Counted from the first letter of the stretch, positions 8,819 through 17,653 are shown. The stretch: 64,000 bases of DNA from Anaeromonas frigoriresistens (GCF_016820655.1 NZ_WSFT01000037.1:24001-88000), one strand, 5' to 3'. The notes: generated by a model from the letters alone, not told the origin. Numbers and translations: made by a program.

Positions 8819-10090
8819 TCATATGATAGGTGTTATTAGTAAAACTTCTTCATTTTCATCATATATTCTATTAAATTGGGATATAGGTAGTGGATTTCTT
8901 CCTAGCCCGGTTTCAAATGTATATCCAGGTCTTCTATATACATCAATAAACCAGTCCTTATAGCCGGCGTAAGCTGCTGCATAAGGAACATCTGATAAAG
9001 TATAACCGGTTATATCAGAATAAATTTCTCCTATAGCCCGAGCTCTTGGAGGAGTAATATCAAGGTATTGCCAATAGATAACCCTCCCCTGAGTATGATA
9101 AGCTAACACAATATCAAAATCATTCTCCACTGTAAAGTCTACCATAGCTTGAGATTCTGGTTCTGAAAGTGGAGCTGGACCTCCATACCTTGTAGGTCCA
9201 GGACCTGTTACTCCTAGATCCTCTTCTTGGTCTTTAGCCTGTTGCCATTCAGCAGGATAGTTTCTATTCAAGTCAACTCCTCTGATATTTGCATTCCATA
9301 CTTGAGAGAGAGGCTCCCCTGTATCATTCCATTCAAGAATATCTTCATAGTAAGGATTTTCAGGAGTTATCCCGTTTATTACTACATCTACTCCATCAGG
9401 ATTTACCATGGGTACTATATAAATACTACTACTTTCCCAGATTTCAGGTACATTATATCCCCTTATAAAAGATCCTGTTACATAGGCTTGTAAAAATTTT
9501 TCAGCAAACTTCATCATTACTGGAGAATTAATCCACTCCAAGGAATGATGACTGGCATTATAAAATACTTTCCTAGGTCCCCTTCCTAATCTTAAATAGT
9601 AAAGTTCTCTTCCTAATACACTTTCTCCTGCACTACCTACTTCTAAGAAAGGATACCTTGCCTGTAATCCTCTGATGTTCATTTCCATAATATCGTAAGT
9701 ATAACCTACATCTGTTAATACTACATCAATCCCATAGGGCACAGTAATCTGTGTTCCTACAATTAAATTGTTAGGATCTATCCCAGGGTTTGCCACCCTT
9801 ATTGCATTTACAGTAGTATAGTATCTTCTAGCTATATTATAAAAAGTATCTCCTGGTCTAATGGTATAGGTGTCATATCCTTCGATAAATCGTTCTAATA
9901 AATTCCATGTGTTTGGCCCTACTATTCCATCCACAGTAAGACCATTATCTCTCTGAAACTCTATCACTGCCTGTCTAGTAGCATCTCCAAAGACCCCATC
10001 AATAGGTCCTGGATCATAGCCCACCTTGCTAAGAACACTCTGTAATAATTTCACATCATTTCCTGTAGAACCAAGCCTCAATGTTTCCAT
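8819..10090 (-). CDS. M14 carboxypeptidase with peptidoglycan-binding and LysM domains
   Basis: 423 residues in three parts: a PG_binding_1 domain (about 1-66), one LysM domain (about 74-117) and a zinc carboxypeptidase M14 domain (about 128-423). Zinc and catalytic residues are in place: H182-x-x-E185, a later His at 332 and the catalytic Glu at 393 (T-F-E-T-G). This is the arrangement of gamma-D-glutamyl-meso-diaminopimelate peptidases (YqgT/ENP1 type), which cut the peptidoglycan stem peptide. No N-terminal signal peptide is visible, so it may act on imported muropeptides or be released at sporulation. The start at 10090 follows GGGGTG. Confidence 0.88.
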   Translation of the reverse strand: METLRLGSTGNDVKLLQSVLSKVGYDPGPIDGVFGDATRQAVIEFQRDNGLTVDGIVGPNTWNLLERFIEGYDTYTIRPGDTFYNIARRYYTTVNAIRVANPGIDPNNLIVGTQITVPYGIDVVLTDVGYTYDIMEMNIRGLQARYPFLEVGSAGESVLGRELYYLRLGRGPRKVFYNASHHSLEWINSPVMMKFAEKFLQAYVTGSFIRGYNVPEIWESSSIYIVPMVNPDGVDVVINGITPENPYYEDILEWNDTGEPLSQVWNANIRGVDLNRNYPAEWQQAKDQEEDLGVTGPGPTRYGGPAPLSEPESQAMVDFTVENDFDIVLAYHTQGRVIYWQYLDITPPRARAIGEIYSDITGYTLSDVPYAAAYAGYKDWFIDVYRRPGYTFETGLGRNPLPISQFNRIYDENEEVLLITPII

Positions 10091-10170
10091 AGTTTCACCC
10101 CTATTATATTTCTCTAATATATAATATTAGTGGAGAGGTTTACTTGTGCTTAATCCTTAATATATATTTA

Positions 10171-11112
10171 TCATTTTTTGCTTTCTTTGATTGAACTGAA
10201 TGTTATCCAATTCACTATATCTTCGAATACTTCATTCTTATTTATCTCATTAATCATTTCATGTCTTCCACCTTCATAAAGTTTAATATCCACATTCTCA
10301 ATACCTATATTCATATAAGATTCATATAATTTTCGAACTGATTTTCCATATTTTCCTACAGGATCATCCTTCCCAGATAAAATTAATATAGGAAGTTCTT
10401 TTGATATGTTATCTAGTCTCTTCTTTTTATATAATGTAGAAAGACCTGTAAAAAAATAATAAAAGAAACCTGTAGTAAATACTGTTCCACAATAAGGGTC
10501 TTCATCGTATTTTTTTACCTCTTTTTCATCAGAAGTGAGCCATGCGAATAGTGAATCGGAGTCATTTATTTTCTTATTATAGGTACCAAAACTTAAATTA
10601 TTAATTAAATTACTCTTTTTCTTATCTCCATTTATTTTTCTCTCTATGCTAGATAAAACTCTACCTAAACTCACATCTACTCCTTTCATCATAGCAGAAC
10701 CTGATAGTATGACACCTTGAATCTCATTTCCATATCTAATAATATATTCTTGAGCTATAAATGAACCAAAGCTATGTCCAAAAACAATTATAGGAAGCTC
10801 TGGATATTTATTTCTTATTAAGTTTTTAATAATGCTCTGATCCTCTACAATATTATTAAATCCATCTTCTCCAATATACCCCAGTTCCTCAATTCTGCCC
10901 GCTGTCTTTCCATGACCTCTATGATCATTTGCATACACAATGAACCCCTTATTATTAAGATACTCAGCAAATTCTTTATATCTCTCTGCATGTTCAGCCA
11001 TTCCATGAAATATATGTATAACTCCTTTTGGGTTCACTACATCATCCCAACAATAGACGTAAACTTTATAGTTGTCCTTTCCAGTAATATAGAAACTATT
11101 TTCTATATTCAT
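10171..11112 (-). CDS. Alpha/beta hydrolase, monoacylglycerol lipase-like
   Basis: 313 residues, Hydrolase_4 (serine aminopeptidase S33-like) fold. The nucleophile elbow G-H-S-F-G is near residue 112-116. The oxyanion region H-G-M-A-E-H is near 36-41. The late S-G-K-D-D-P block and G-G-R-H-E-M give the acid and catalytic histidine. This pattern is typical of bacterial lysophospholipase or monoglyceride lipase proteins. No signal sequence is present. The start follows GGAGATGG. The gene stands 40 bases from the SPL gene and may share its transcript. Confidence 0.85.
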   Translation of the reverse strand: MNIENSFYITGKDNYKVYVYCWDDVVNPKGVIHIFHGMAEHAERYKEFAEYLNNKGFIVYANDHRGHGKTAGRIEELGYIGEDGFNNIVEDQSIIKNLIRNKYPELPIIVFGHSFGSFIAQEYIIRYGNEIQGVILSGSAMMKGVDVSLGRVLSSIERKINGDKKKSNLINNLSFGTYNKKINDSDSLFAWLTSDEKEVKKYDEDPYCGTVFTTGFFYYFFTGLSTLYKKKRLDNISKELPILILSGKDDPVGKYGKSVRKLYESYMNIGIENVDIKLYEGGRHEMINEINKNEVFEDIVNWITFSSIKESKK

Positions 11113-11151
11113 TTACTTACCATCTCCTTGGAAGTATTTATTTAAATAGTC

Positions 11152-12036
11152 TTAAAATAACGTCATTTGTTTATTATCATACTTTCTTTTTATTTCTTGG
11201 CGTATATCTGACATTTTATATAGTAATCCGTATTTTTTACATTCTGAAGCTAATACTTCATATAACTTCTTCTCATTCACAGATGTACATTCATAACTAT
11301 CTCCATATGTATTAATGTATTTTTGTTTTAATCCAGGAAATAATTTATCTAATTGTTTGTAATAGTATATTCTTTGATTTTGCCGTAATGTTACTGCAAA
11401 GTATCCAGTAACATATTTTGCTCCACTTTCATATGCAGCCCGTACTATACTCTTAACATTTTCTTCTGTATCATTTATGAATGGTAGTATTGGCCAAATA
11501 TGTACTCCTGTAAATATCCCTTCATCAGATAGCCTTTTTAGAGCTGTGAATCTATCTGATGATACAGTAACATTCGGTTCTACTTTTTTGCAAAGTCCAT
11601 CATCATAAGTGGTTATAGTAAACTTTACTACTACAGGTGAGTGAGTTTTTATCTTTTTTATTACATCTATATCCCTAACTACCAAATCTGATTTTGTAAG
11701 AAGACTAGACCCAAAACCATATTTATTTATCAACTCAAGGGCTCCTCTCGTTAATTCATGTTTTTCTTCTAAAGGATTATAAGGGTCACTCATAGCTCCT
11801 GTTGCTATTATTCCTTTTTTTCTTTTTGACATTAATTCTCTTTCTAAAAGTAAAAGCACGTCCTTTTTAGCCCTCACTCTATCAAAATTAAGAACTTGAT
11901 AACAAGAACTCCTTGAATCACAATATATGCATCCATGACTGCAACCTTTGTATATATTCATATTATAATTACTGCCAAACCAAGTATCTCCATCAGACCA
12001 GCTAGATAATATCTGTTTTGCATCTATAAATTCCAT
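11152..12036 (-). CDS. SPL-family radical SAM protein
   Basis: 294 residues. The radical SAM cluster motif C-x3-C-x2-C is at C32, C36 and C39, within G-C-S-H-G-C-I-Y-C-D. The order of conserved blocks, G-A-M-S-D-P-Y-N-P-L-E followed by T-K-S-D-L-V-x-R-D, resembles the spore photoproduct lyase-like (SPL, Rv2578c-type) family. It is not the classical SplB: it is shorter, and the C-terminal Cys that donates hydrogen in SplB is not evident. Function is unknown beyond SAM radical chemistry. The start follows GGAGGAAGG. Confidence 0.82.
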   Translation of the reverse strand: MEFIDAKQILSSWSDGDTWFGSNYNMNIYKGCSHGCIYCDSRSSCYQVLNFDRVRAKKDVLLLLERELMSKRKKGIIATGAMSDPYNPLEEKHELTRGALELINKYGFGSSLLTKSDLVVRDIDVIKKIKTHSPVVVKFTITTYDDGLCKKVEPNVTVSSDRFTALKRLSDEGIFTGVHIWPILPFINDTEENVKSIVRAAYESGAKYVTGYFAVTLRQNQRIYYYKQLDKLFPGLKQKYINTYGDSYECTSVNEKKLYEVLASECKKYGLLYKMSDIRQEIKRKYDNKQMTLF

Positions 12037-12121
12037 CTTAATCCTTCCTCCACTTAAAATCTCCTTATAGTATATATCTTTATTCCTCCTTGCCCTAACT
12101 TAACTCTAATTAACTATTAAA

Positions 12122-12733
12122 TCATTTCTTCTTTAAAATATACTCAAAAAATCCTGAGATGTGCTTTTTACCATCTATAAACCGTTCAATGATTTTCTTT
12201 TCTTTATATATAATATCTGAATCAACAAAAAACTCTTCAACTTCATTACCTTCATAATGAGCAAATAATATCTTACCTTCTTTATCATCTTGTAAAAATT
12301 CTCCCTTATTCTGCACTAATCCTTCACAATATGTAGAACATTCATAAGATAAAAAGTTTACAAATAATAATCCTCCACTTTTCACTACTCTTTCTAATTC
12401 TTTCATTGCAATTTTACAATCTTCTTTTGGCATATGAACTGTAGTATTGTATGTATATACAAAACTAAACCTTCTATCTTTAAATGGCAGTTCGTTCATA
12501 TCACCTTCTATGATGTTTAAATCAACTTTATTTCTTTTACAGAAATCATTTGACTTATCTATTTGTTCTTTAGATATCTCTATTCCATATGTCTTATAAC
12601 CATATTTTTTAAAAATGAAAAGTGGAGGATAATCCCCTCCTGCACCACAGTCCAAAACTTCTTTATCTAATGAACTTGTATTACAATATTTTAGAAAATT
12701 ATAAATAGATGCTGGAGCTACAAATTTATCCAT
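12122..12733 (-). CDS. Class I SAM-dependent methyltransferase
   Basis: About 203 residues from the chosen start. Motif I is V-L-D-C-G-A-G-G-D-Y-P; the acidic end of strand 2 is G-I-E-I-S; motif II/III region is E-G-D-M-N-E-L-P-F. This is a Methyltransf_11/25 type enzyme with no visible substrate clue. The frame is open back to an ATG at 12778. I chose the internal ATG at 12733 because it has an ideal AAGGGGGAG four bases upstream, while the upstream one has none. It sits directly after the broken peptidase E-like gene. Confidence 0.82.
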   Translation of the reverse strand: MDKFVAPASIYNFLKYCNTSSLDKEVLDCGAGGDYPPLFIFKKYGYKTYGIEISKEQIDKSNDFCKRNKVDLNIIEGDMNELPFKDRRFSFVYTYNTTVHMPKEDCKIAMKELERVVKSGGLLFVNFLSYECSTYCEGLVQNKGEFLQDDKEGKILFAHYEGNEVEEFFVDSDIIYKEKKIIERFIDGKKHISGFFEYILKKK

Positions 12734-12784
12734 AAAACTCCCCCTTGAACTATGTGAATTCTTATTCCCTAGGTTCAAAACTCT

Positions 12785-13168
12785 TTATGTAATTAATTCT
12801 TTTCTTCCCAGGATTATAGCACTGGCACTGTTACCTATTATTATTTTATTACTATGTTGTTTGACTAAAAATTCTGAAAATCTTGAGCGTTTAACTATAT
12901 CCAATAATTTATATGTATTACCCCTTGCTATATAAATCACTTTACATTCTGATGCTATACTCCAGTCATCGTATAAATCTATCTTTTTTATATTAGTTAT
13001 CCCATAATTAAGCATTTATTCTTTAAAGAATTCAAGATAAGATGTCTCTGATCTTGTAGTTGCCGAGGGTACAAAGCCAATTAAAGCTTCCTTTGTCATA
13101 TGAGATAACCATTGTTTATCTATTTCTTCTGATTCTGGGTAATAACTACCACCATTTAATATAATCAT
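12785..13168 (-). pseudogene. Broken peptidase E-like (S51 / class I GATase-like) gene
   Basis: The frame opens at ATG 13168, overlapping the HIT stop as ATGA. It reads M-I-I-L-N-G-G-S-Y-Y-P, then G-F-V-P-S-A, then meets an in-frame TAA at 13018-13016, and continues in the same frame to 12785. The second half has Y-I-A-R-G-N-T-Y-K-L-L and I-I-I-G-N-S-A-S-A-I-I-L-G, matching the GGNT and G-x-S-A-G-A blocks around the catalytic serine of peptidase E-type proteins. Besides the internal stop, it ends about 70 residues short of the usual length. The glycine after the Ser-Ala pair is replaced by serine. A pseudogene is the simplest reading. Confidence 0.72.
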
Positions 13169-13566
13169 TTTCTACTCCTTAATTTATTCCGGGTGTTTTT
13201 ATCACTCTTTAACCAATGGTTTATTCCTTTTCCAGCATAGGGTTCATCTTTATATCTTGGAGTTACATGTAAATGGGCATGAAAAACAGATTGTCCCCCA
13301 ACTTCACCAACATTCCATCCCACATTATATCCATCTGGATTAAACTCTTCATCTACAATCCTTTTTACCTCATGAAGCATATCGTATGTTGCTTCCCATT
13401 CATCTTTACTCAAATCAAATACCGTTTCTCTGTGCTTCTTAGGTATAATTATTCCTTTACCCTCAAGGTTATGATTATAGTATTGCATATAAATGCAATA
13501 CTCATTTTCTAACACTACCTTTGCCATCGAGTCACCTTTAAAACCACAAAATGGGCACTCTTTCAT
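13165..13566 (-). CDS. HIT family nucleotide hydrolase/transferase
   Basis: 133 residues. The histidine triad H-A-H-L-H at 96-100 is intact and followed by V-T-P-R-Y. An N-terminal C-x2-C pair (Cys4, Cys7) may bind zinc, as in many HIT proteins. The product is likely a cytoplasmic AMP- or dinucleotide-polyphosphate hydrolase; the exact substrate is unknown. The start follows AAGGAGGAAG. Its stop overlaps the start of the broken peptidase E-like gene, so the pair was once translationally coupled. Confidence 0.88.
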   Translation of the reverse strand: MKECPFCGFKGDSMAKVVLENEYCIYMQYYNHNLEGKGIIIPKKHRETVFDLSKDEWEATYDMLHEVKRIVDEEFNPDGYNVGWNVGEVGGQSVFHAHLHVTPRYKDEPYAGKGINHWLKSDKNTRNKLRSRK

Positions 13567-13616
13567 AATATTTCTTCCTCCTTATTTCATAAAAGACACT
13601 ATAAATATATCAATTC

Positions 13617-14177
13617 TTAAACTAAACTTTTTTCTAAACCTACAAAAGCAAAACTATTTTCATTATACTCTTTATCTCCATATACACCTAAAACTTTATC
13701 AAATCCTGCATTTGTCCAAAACCTCAGAGCTTTCCAGTTTTTCAAGTAAACTCCTATGCTAATTCTTCTATAGTTAAGTACTCCTCCTTCTTTAGAAATA
13801 AAATCTATAACTTCTTGAGCATAACCTTTCCTTTGATAATCGGGAGCAATCAATAAAATCCCAATAAATAATGTATCTTCTGTTGGATATCCGTGATATG
13901 TATCAAAGAAACCTATTATTTTACCTTCTTCTTTGAGATATATTGATTTTAAGGTATATTGTTCTATACTAGCTTCTGGGGTTGGTGGTAAATCTCCTTC
14001 TTTAAAGCACTTTTCAATATAATTATTAGGGAATTTACTTCCTTCGAGATATTCCTTATCTCCCTTATTCCATACTTCACATATTTCCTGTAAATCTTCA
14101 GACTCTTTTCTTGTTGCATTTCTTATATATAAGTTTTTTGTTTCTTCTTCCCTTTTTAATAATCTTCTCTTTTCCAT
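13617..14177 (-). CDS. GNAT family N-acetyltransferase
   Basis: 186 residues. The acetyl-CoA binding motif A is visible as I-A-P-D-Y-Q-R-K-G-Y-A-Q-E-V-I near residues 112-126. The N-K-A-L-R-F-W-x-N-A-G-F block follows near 146-156. The first 15 residues are basic and may be an extension. The substrate cannot be named. The start at 14177 follows AAGGAGGAAG. It is 50 bases upstream of the HIT gene and probably in the same unit. Confidence 0.82.
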   Translation of the reverse strand: MEKRRLLKREEETKNLYIRNATRKESEDLQEICEVWNKGDKEYLEGSKFPNNYIEKCFKEGDLPPTPEASIEQYTLKSIYLKEEGKIIGFFDTYHGYPTEDTLFIGILLIAPDYQRKGYAQEVIDFISKEGGVLNYRRISIGVYLKNWKALRFWTNAGFDKVLGVYGDKEYNENSFAFVGLEKSLV

Positions 14178-14316
14178 AACAATCTTCCTCCTTTTTATTA
14201 ATAACTTAATCTATTTACATTATTTTAAACATGGTTTATCATTGTTTATTAATTATATAAATATAATATTATAAAGTTTGTTTATTTTCAATATTTTCTA
14301 GCTATTTCAATACATA

Positions 14317-14370
14317 ATAAAAAACATATACCACTAAGATTTAAATCTTAGTGGTATATGTTTTTTATTA
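14317..14370. terminator. Perfect 27-bp palindromic terminator
   Basis: 27 bases are followed directly by their exact reverse complement (14317-14343, 14344-14370), with A/T runs at both ends. It can stop the ASCH/HAD transcript and also marks the unit boundary before the GNAT gene. Confidence 0.85.
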
Positions 14371-14407
14371 ACAAATATATTTTACTTATATGTTAAAATC
14401 TATAAAA

Positions 14408-14506
14408 TTAACTATCTCCTCTATATTTTTCTTTTTTCTGAAATCTAATATATTTTTGTTGCTCTTCTGTTTTGCATCTATCATCTCCATAATATGCCTC
14501 CAACAT
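14408..14506 (-). CDS. Possible 32-residue protein or C-terminal remnant after ASCH gene
   Basis: A short frame from ATG 14506 reads M-L-E-A-Y-Y-G-D-D-R-C-K-T-E-E-Q-Q-K-Y-I and ends in K-Y-R-G-D-S. It is in the same frame as the ASCH gene and separated from that stop (TAG) by only five sense codons, without a clear ribosome-binding site. The composition looks protein-like. It could be a small translated protein, a former C-terminal tail of the ASCH protein, or chance. I do not recognise the sequence. Confidence 0.3.
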   Translation of the reverse strand: MLEAYYGDDRCKTEEQQKYIRFQKKEKYRGDS

Positions 14507-14521
14507 ATACGATTTCAGATT

Positions 14522-14929
14522 CTATTCCATTACCTCTACAAGTTCGAATAACTCTACTATAAAGATGGTATCGTCTGTTAAATCTTTATCTTTAACGGTG
14601 TTGTACCAAGCTATACAATGATCCTTTTGAAACCTTTCAATATCTTCTCCATCACCTTCTCCCCTTACTAATCTCATATCTGGATTTCCAAAGGTAGTTT
14701 CGAAAATATCTAAAATTCTAATATTACATCTTGGTTCTTCTTCATTATTAAATACCGTTACAATTTTACCCTTTCTCCCAAATACTTCTTCCAATTCCTG
14801 TTCCTCATAAAGTATTTTAAAACTACAAGTGGCTGTTTTCATTCCATCAATAATTTGTTGGATTAACATCTCTCCAACTCCATTATCTCCATCCCATCCA
14901 AAGTATGATTTGTCTTCATAAATTTTCAT
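14522..14929 (-). CDS. ASCH domain-containing protein
   Basis: 135 residues with the ASCH (PUA-like) fold: I-x-x-G-x-K-T-A-T-C-S near residues 27-37, the G-K-I-V-T-V-F core strand, and the late E-x-F-x-K-D-H-C-I-A-W-Y block near 98-109. ASCH proteins bind RNA or modified nucleosides; some hydrolyse N4-acetylcytidine. The catalytic K of such amidohydrolases may be the K-T-A-T lysine. The start follows AAAAGGAGAAGG. It is 15 bases downstream of the HAD hydrolase gene, so the two share a transcript. Confidence 0.85.
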   Translation of the reverse strand: MKIYEDKSYFGWDGDNGVGEMLIQQIIDGMKTATCSFKILYEEQELEEVFGRKGKIVTVFNNEEEPRCNIRILDIFETTFGNPDMRLVRGEGDGEDIERFQKDHCIAWYNTVKDKDLTDDTIFIVELFELVEVME

Positions 14930-14944
14930 AGTGACCTTCTCCTT

Positions 14945-15646
14945 TTATATGTTACTTATCTTTAATTTACATAATAATGGACTTAATTCCTTCAAGGTAT
15001 TAATCACTTCTATATTATCTTTACTTCCATTATATGTTCCTGCTCGATCTAACCATATTGCCTTCATCCCTGCTTCGCTACTTCCAATCGCGTCTGCATC
15101 CCATCTATCCCCTATATATATGCAATCCTGAACATTAACTTGTGCTTTTTCACAGGCATGTAGGAATATTTCTCTTTTAGGTTTAGCAATCCCTAATTCA
15201 TTAGATGTAACTATCACCTTAAATAAATCAAATATTCCTGTATTTTTTAGTTTATCTGTCTGTTGTGGAAAATAGCCATTACTAATTATTCCGAGTTGAC
15301 TACTTCTTAAGTTGCTTAAACACTCAATTACATCCTCATACAATCTCCAATTATTTTCATAGGCTTCTAAGTATGTATTAAATGATTCTTCAACTTCTTC
15401 ATCACTCAAATCTACATCGAATTTCTTATAAAAAGCCTTCATACGCTCTACTCTTTGTTCAGAATGAGATAACTTTCCTTTTAAATATAACTCATAATAC
15501 TTTTCTAAATTTTCACTCCACACTTTATAAACTTCCTCTTCGCCATAACCCCAATCTATACTCTTTACTTTTATCATTCTTATTAAAGCCTTCTTAACTG
15601 CCGAATCATGATCTAATAGTGTTCCATCCAAGTCAAAGAAAATCAT
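14945..15646 (-). CDS. HAD-superfamily hydrolase, YjjG/YfnB-like
   Basis: 233 residues from ATG 15646, chosen because GAGGAGG lies just upstream; an earlier in-frame ATG at 15715 has no such site. HAD motif I D5-L-D7-G-T-L-L, motif II S-N-G-Y-F, motif III lysine in G-I-A-K-P, and motif IV G-D-R-W-D-A-D are all present, with a helical C1 cap. This subgroup includes house-cleaning pyrimidine nucleotidases (YjjG). The exact substrate is inferred only by subgroup resemblance. Confidence 0.85.
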   Translation of the reverse strand: MIFFDLDGTLLDHDSAVKKALIRMIKVKSIDWGYGEEEVYKVWSENLEKYYELYLKGKLSHSEQRVERMKAFYKKFDVDLSDEEVEESFNTYLEAYENNWRLYEDVIECLSNLRSSQLGIISNGYFPQQTDKLKNTGIFDLFKVIVTSNELGIAKPKREIFLHACEKAQVNVQDCIYIGDRWDADAIGSSEAGMKAIWLDRAGTYNGSKDNIEVINTLKELSPLLCKLKISNI

Positions 15647-15729
15647 AAATACCTCCTCATTTTCTCTATTACTTATTCTATTACTTCTTCCTTCCAAAGG
15701 ATGCTCCTGTAGCAAATACTATAATCTTT

Positions 15730-16197
15730 TTAGAGCATAAAACTTATACCTAAGCTCATAAGAATCCCAAATAATATGCTATATATAATCATTTCTAGTT
15801 GGAATTTTAGAAAAAATTTCTTAATTAAATATTCCTTTTTAAAATAAACAAAACCTTCTATATTATCTATAAAGGGAGATGTAGAAGCTATATGTGTATA
15901 TATAAATACTAAGCTGCTAAAAAAGGTAAGTTTTAGTATAAATGATAATTCTCCTAAAGCATTTAATAATGGAAAAAGTACAAGTGACATTAACAATCCT
16001 CTTAGAATTTGAGCTGGTAAAAAACAAAGAGAAACATGGATACTCTCTTCTTTATTTGACATATCTCTTAAAAAATCACAATGTCTTTTCTTGCTTTCAT
16101 AAATATCTTTACTGAACTTCAAAGCTATTGCTCCTGCAATTGTATATGCTAACCCATGAGCTAATACAAATAACAAACTAAACTTTATATAATACAT
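15730..16197 (-). CDS. Integral membrane protein of unknown family
   Basis: About 155 residues with four hydrophobic stretches: near 5-27, 65-85, 88-105 and 135-155. A charged loop (K-D-I-Y-E-S-K-K-R-H-C-D) lies between the first and second. I recognise no family. ATG 16197 is preferred over the adjacent GTG at 16200 because GAGGAGG is seven bases before it. It lies upstream of the HAD gene by about 80 bases and could be in the same unit. Confidence 0.6.
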   Translation of the reverse strand: MYYIKFSLLFVLAHGLAYTIAGAIALKFSKDIYESKKRHCDFLRDMSNKEESIHVSLCFLPAQILRGLLMSLVLFPLLNALGELSFILKLTFFSSLVFIYTHIASTSPFIDNIEGFVYFKKEYLIKKFFLKFQLEMIIYSILFGILMSLGISFML

Positions 16198-16299
16198 CAC
16201 ATAACCTCCTCATATTTTATTACTCTATACAACTTATCGTATCTAAATATATTAACTAATGCTTCCATCTTCTAATCCTTTCCTAACTATATCCTTTAT

Positions 16300-16878
16300 C
16301 TAATTTTTATTATTATGTTTTGCTTCATAGTAAGCTATTCCTAAGGGTTTGGCTTTCTGTACGTGTTCAATAATTTGTGCAATGTATTCCTTGTCTGTCC
16401 AATCATTACTAGATCCAACTGCTTCCATTAAAGCTCTTTCCCACGGCTCATATGTATTTGAATCTTTTTTCTCAACTGCTTTTTTTAATAAATTACATAA
16501 TGTGCGGTCTTTCCATGACATATCTTCTTCATTCCATGCACCTCTACAATAAAAGCAGGGAATATGTGATAATTCCATCTTAAAATTACGTTCTCTTAAT
16601 TGAGTCATTGCATTTTCATCATAGGGAGATGCTCCTACTGCAAAAACAATAATATCCTTATCTTTTAATCTTCCATAATTTTTTTTAATAAAAGAAATAC
16701 CTGAAATTCCTGTGGCATATATACCGCCTCCAAGGATGATAACATCGTATTTTTCTACCTCATCAATTGTAGCTTTTTTTGTTTCAATTATGTCACAAGA
16801 AAATTCTTCAGATAACCACTCTGCATATTTTTTCGTTGCCCCATACTTAGACTGATAAATTACCACTATGTTATTCAT
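16300..16878 (-). CDS. Flavodoxin-domain protein (HemG-like flavodoxin_5)
   Basis: 192 residues. The FMN phosphate loop is Y-Q-S-K-Y-G-A-T-K-K-Y-A near residues 8-19, and the isoalloxazine-binding loops are G-G-G-I-Y-A-T near 51-57 and V-G-A-S-P-Y near 82-87. The long C-terminal part resembles flavodoxin-fold proteins of the protoporphyrinogen oxidase (HemG) type. No haem genes are nearby, so a general electron-transfer role is as likely. The start follows AGGGGGAAG, which lies within a 25-base sequence repeated at 17654. Confidence 0.78.
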   Translation of the reverse strand: MNNIVVIYQSKYGATKKYAEWLSEEFSCDIIETKKATIDEVEKYDVIILGGGIYATGISGISFIKKNYGRLKDKDIIVFAVGASPYDENAMTQLRERNFKMELSHIPCFYCRGAWNEEDMSWKDRTLCNLLKKAVEKKDSNTYEPWERALMEAVGSSNDWTDKEYIAQIIEHVQKAKPLGIAYYEAKHNNKN

Positions 16879-16883
16879 ATCTT

Positions 16884-16908
16884 CTTCCCCCTACTTTAAT
16901 ATATTTTT
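16884..16908 (-). repeat. Direct repeat copy 1 (25 bp leader segment)
   Basis: An exact 25-base sequence shared with 17654-17678. In this copy it supplies the ribosome-binding site of the flavodoxin gene. The rest of 16909-17113 shows nothing recognisable. Confidence 0.7.
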
Positions 16909-17113
16909 CCTTATCTCACATATAAATACAAAACACTCTACTACGAGATAAAATTTTACGATTCTAATACATTATCTTACAATATAGTATTAGATTTATA
17001 CTTATTTATAAATTTCATATACTTGTATAACTTAACCTTTAAAAAAGTGAGCTCTAGAGATTACCTCATATATTTCTATTTTCACTTAATAATATATCTT
17101 TAGATGTATATTA

Positions 17114-17629
17114 CTACCAAATGAAAAGTTTTAATATCAACCAACTAACTCCTGAACAAATAGTTATACTTATAATAGCAAGGATAAGACCTTTTCCTAA
17201 GCTACCATTAATATGATATCTATAATCTTTATATGAATCATTATCTTCAGTTCCTGGAATTATTAGATATTTTGGAGTAATAGTACAAAATATTAACCAA
17301 TCCATAATTAATAAGTCAAATATATTCCAGGTCATAATCACTATGAAGCTATGTAGGAATAAAATTGAATATCTTGTTGCGTGCATTGAGTATGCCATTG
17401 TAATAGTTCCTAATAAATAAACTATTAGAATAACAAACATAGGAATAGCTAGTATATTGAACTTCTTCTTCTCTTCTTTGGTTTTTGGAACTACAGTTTT
17501 TCTTATCTCTAGAGGATAGTTATGTAGCTCAAGTCTTGGATTTATTATTTGAATAAATGTCACCATTGCACCAAATAAAACTGAAAAAATTATACCTTCA
17601 AGTAAAGCTCTTCTAAATAATATAATAAT
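17114..17629 (-). CDS. Membrane protein of unknown family, start codon uncertain
   Basis: The first ATG in frame (17566) would give 150 residues but would cut the first membrane helix in half. The frame remains open for 21 further codons up to ATT at 17629, and these encode R-R-A-L-L-E-G-I-I-F-S-V-L-F-G-A, the missing first half of that helix. AAAGGAG sits six bases before the ATT, and no ATG, GTG or TTG exists in between. Three more membrane segments follow, with the last near the C-terminus. No family is recognised. Either a rare ATT start is used or the original start has been lost. Confidence 0.55.
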   Translation of the reverse strand: MIILFRRALLEGIIFSVLFGAMVTFIQIINPRLELHNYPLEIRKTVVPKTKEEKKKFNILAIPMFVILIVYLLGTITMAYSMHATRYSILFLHSFIVIMTWNIFDLLIMDWLIFCTITPKYLIIPGTEDNDSYKDYRYHINGSLGKGLILAIISITICSGVSWLILKLFIW

Positions 17630-17653
17630 ATCATCTCCTTTACTGTTAGTTTA

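Noticed and set aside
12722-12778. Earlier start of the methyltransferase at 12778
   Set aside because: No ribosome-binding site; the ATG at 12733 has AAGGGGGAG and gives a normal N-terminus.
14317-14370. Large perfect palindromes (14317, 23041, 29587, 28237 and others) as mobile or REP-like elements
   Set aside because: Each differs in sequence, sits just after a stop codon and has T-rich flanks, so they are terminators.
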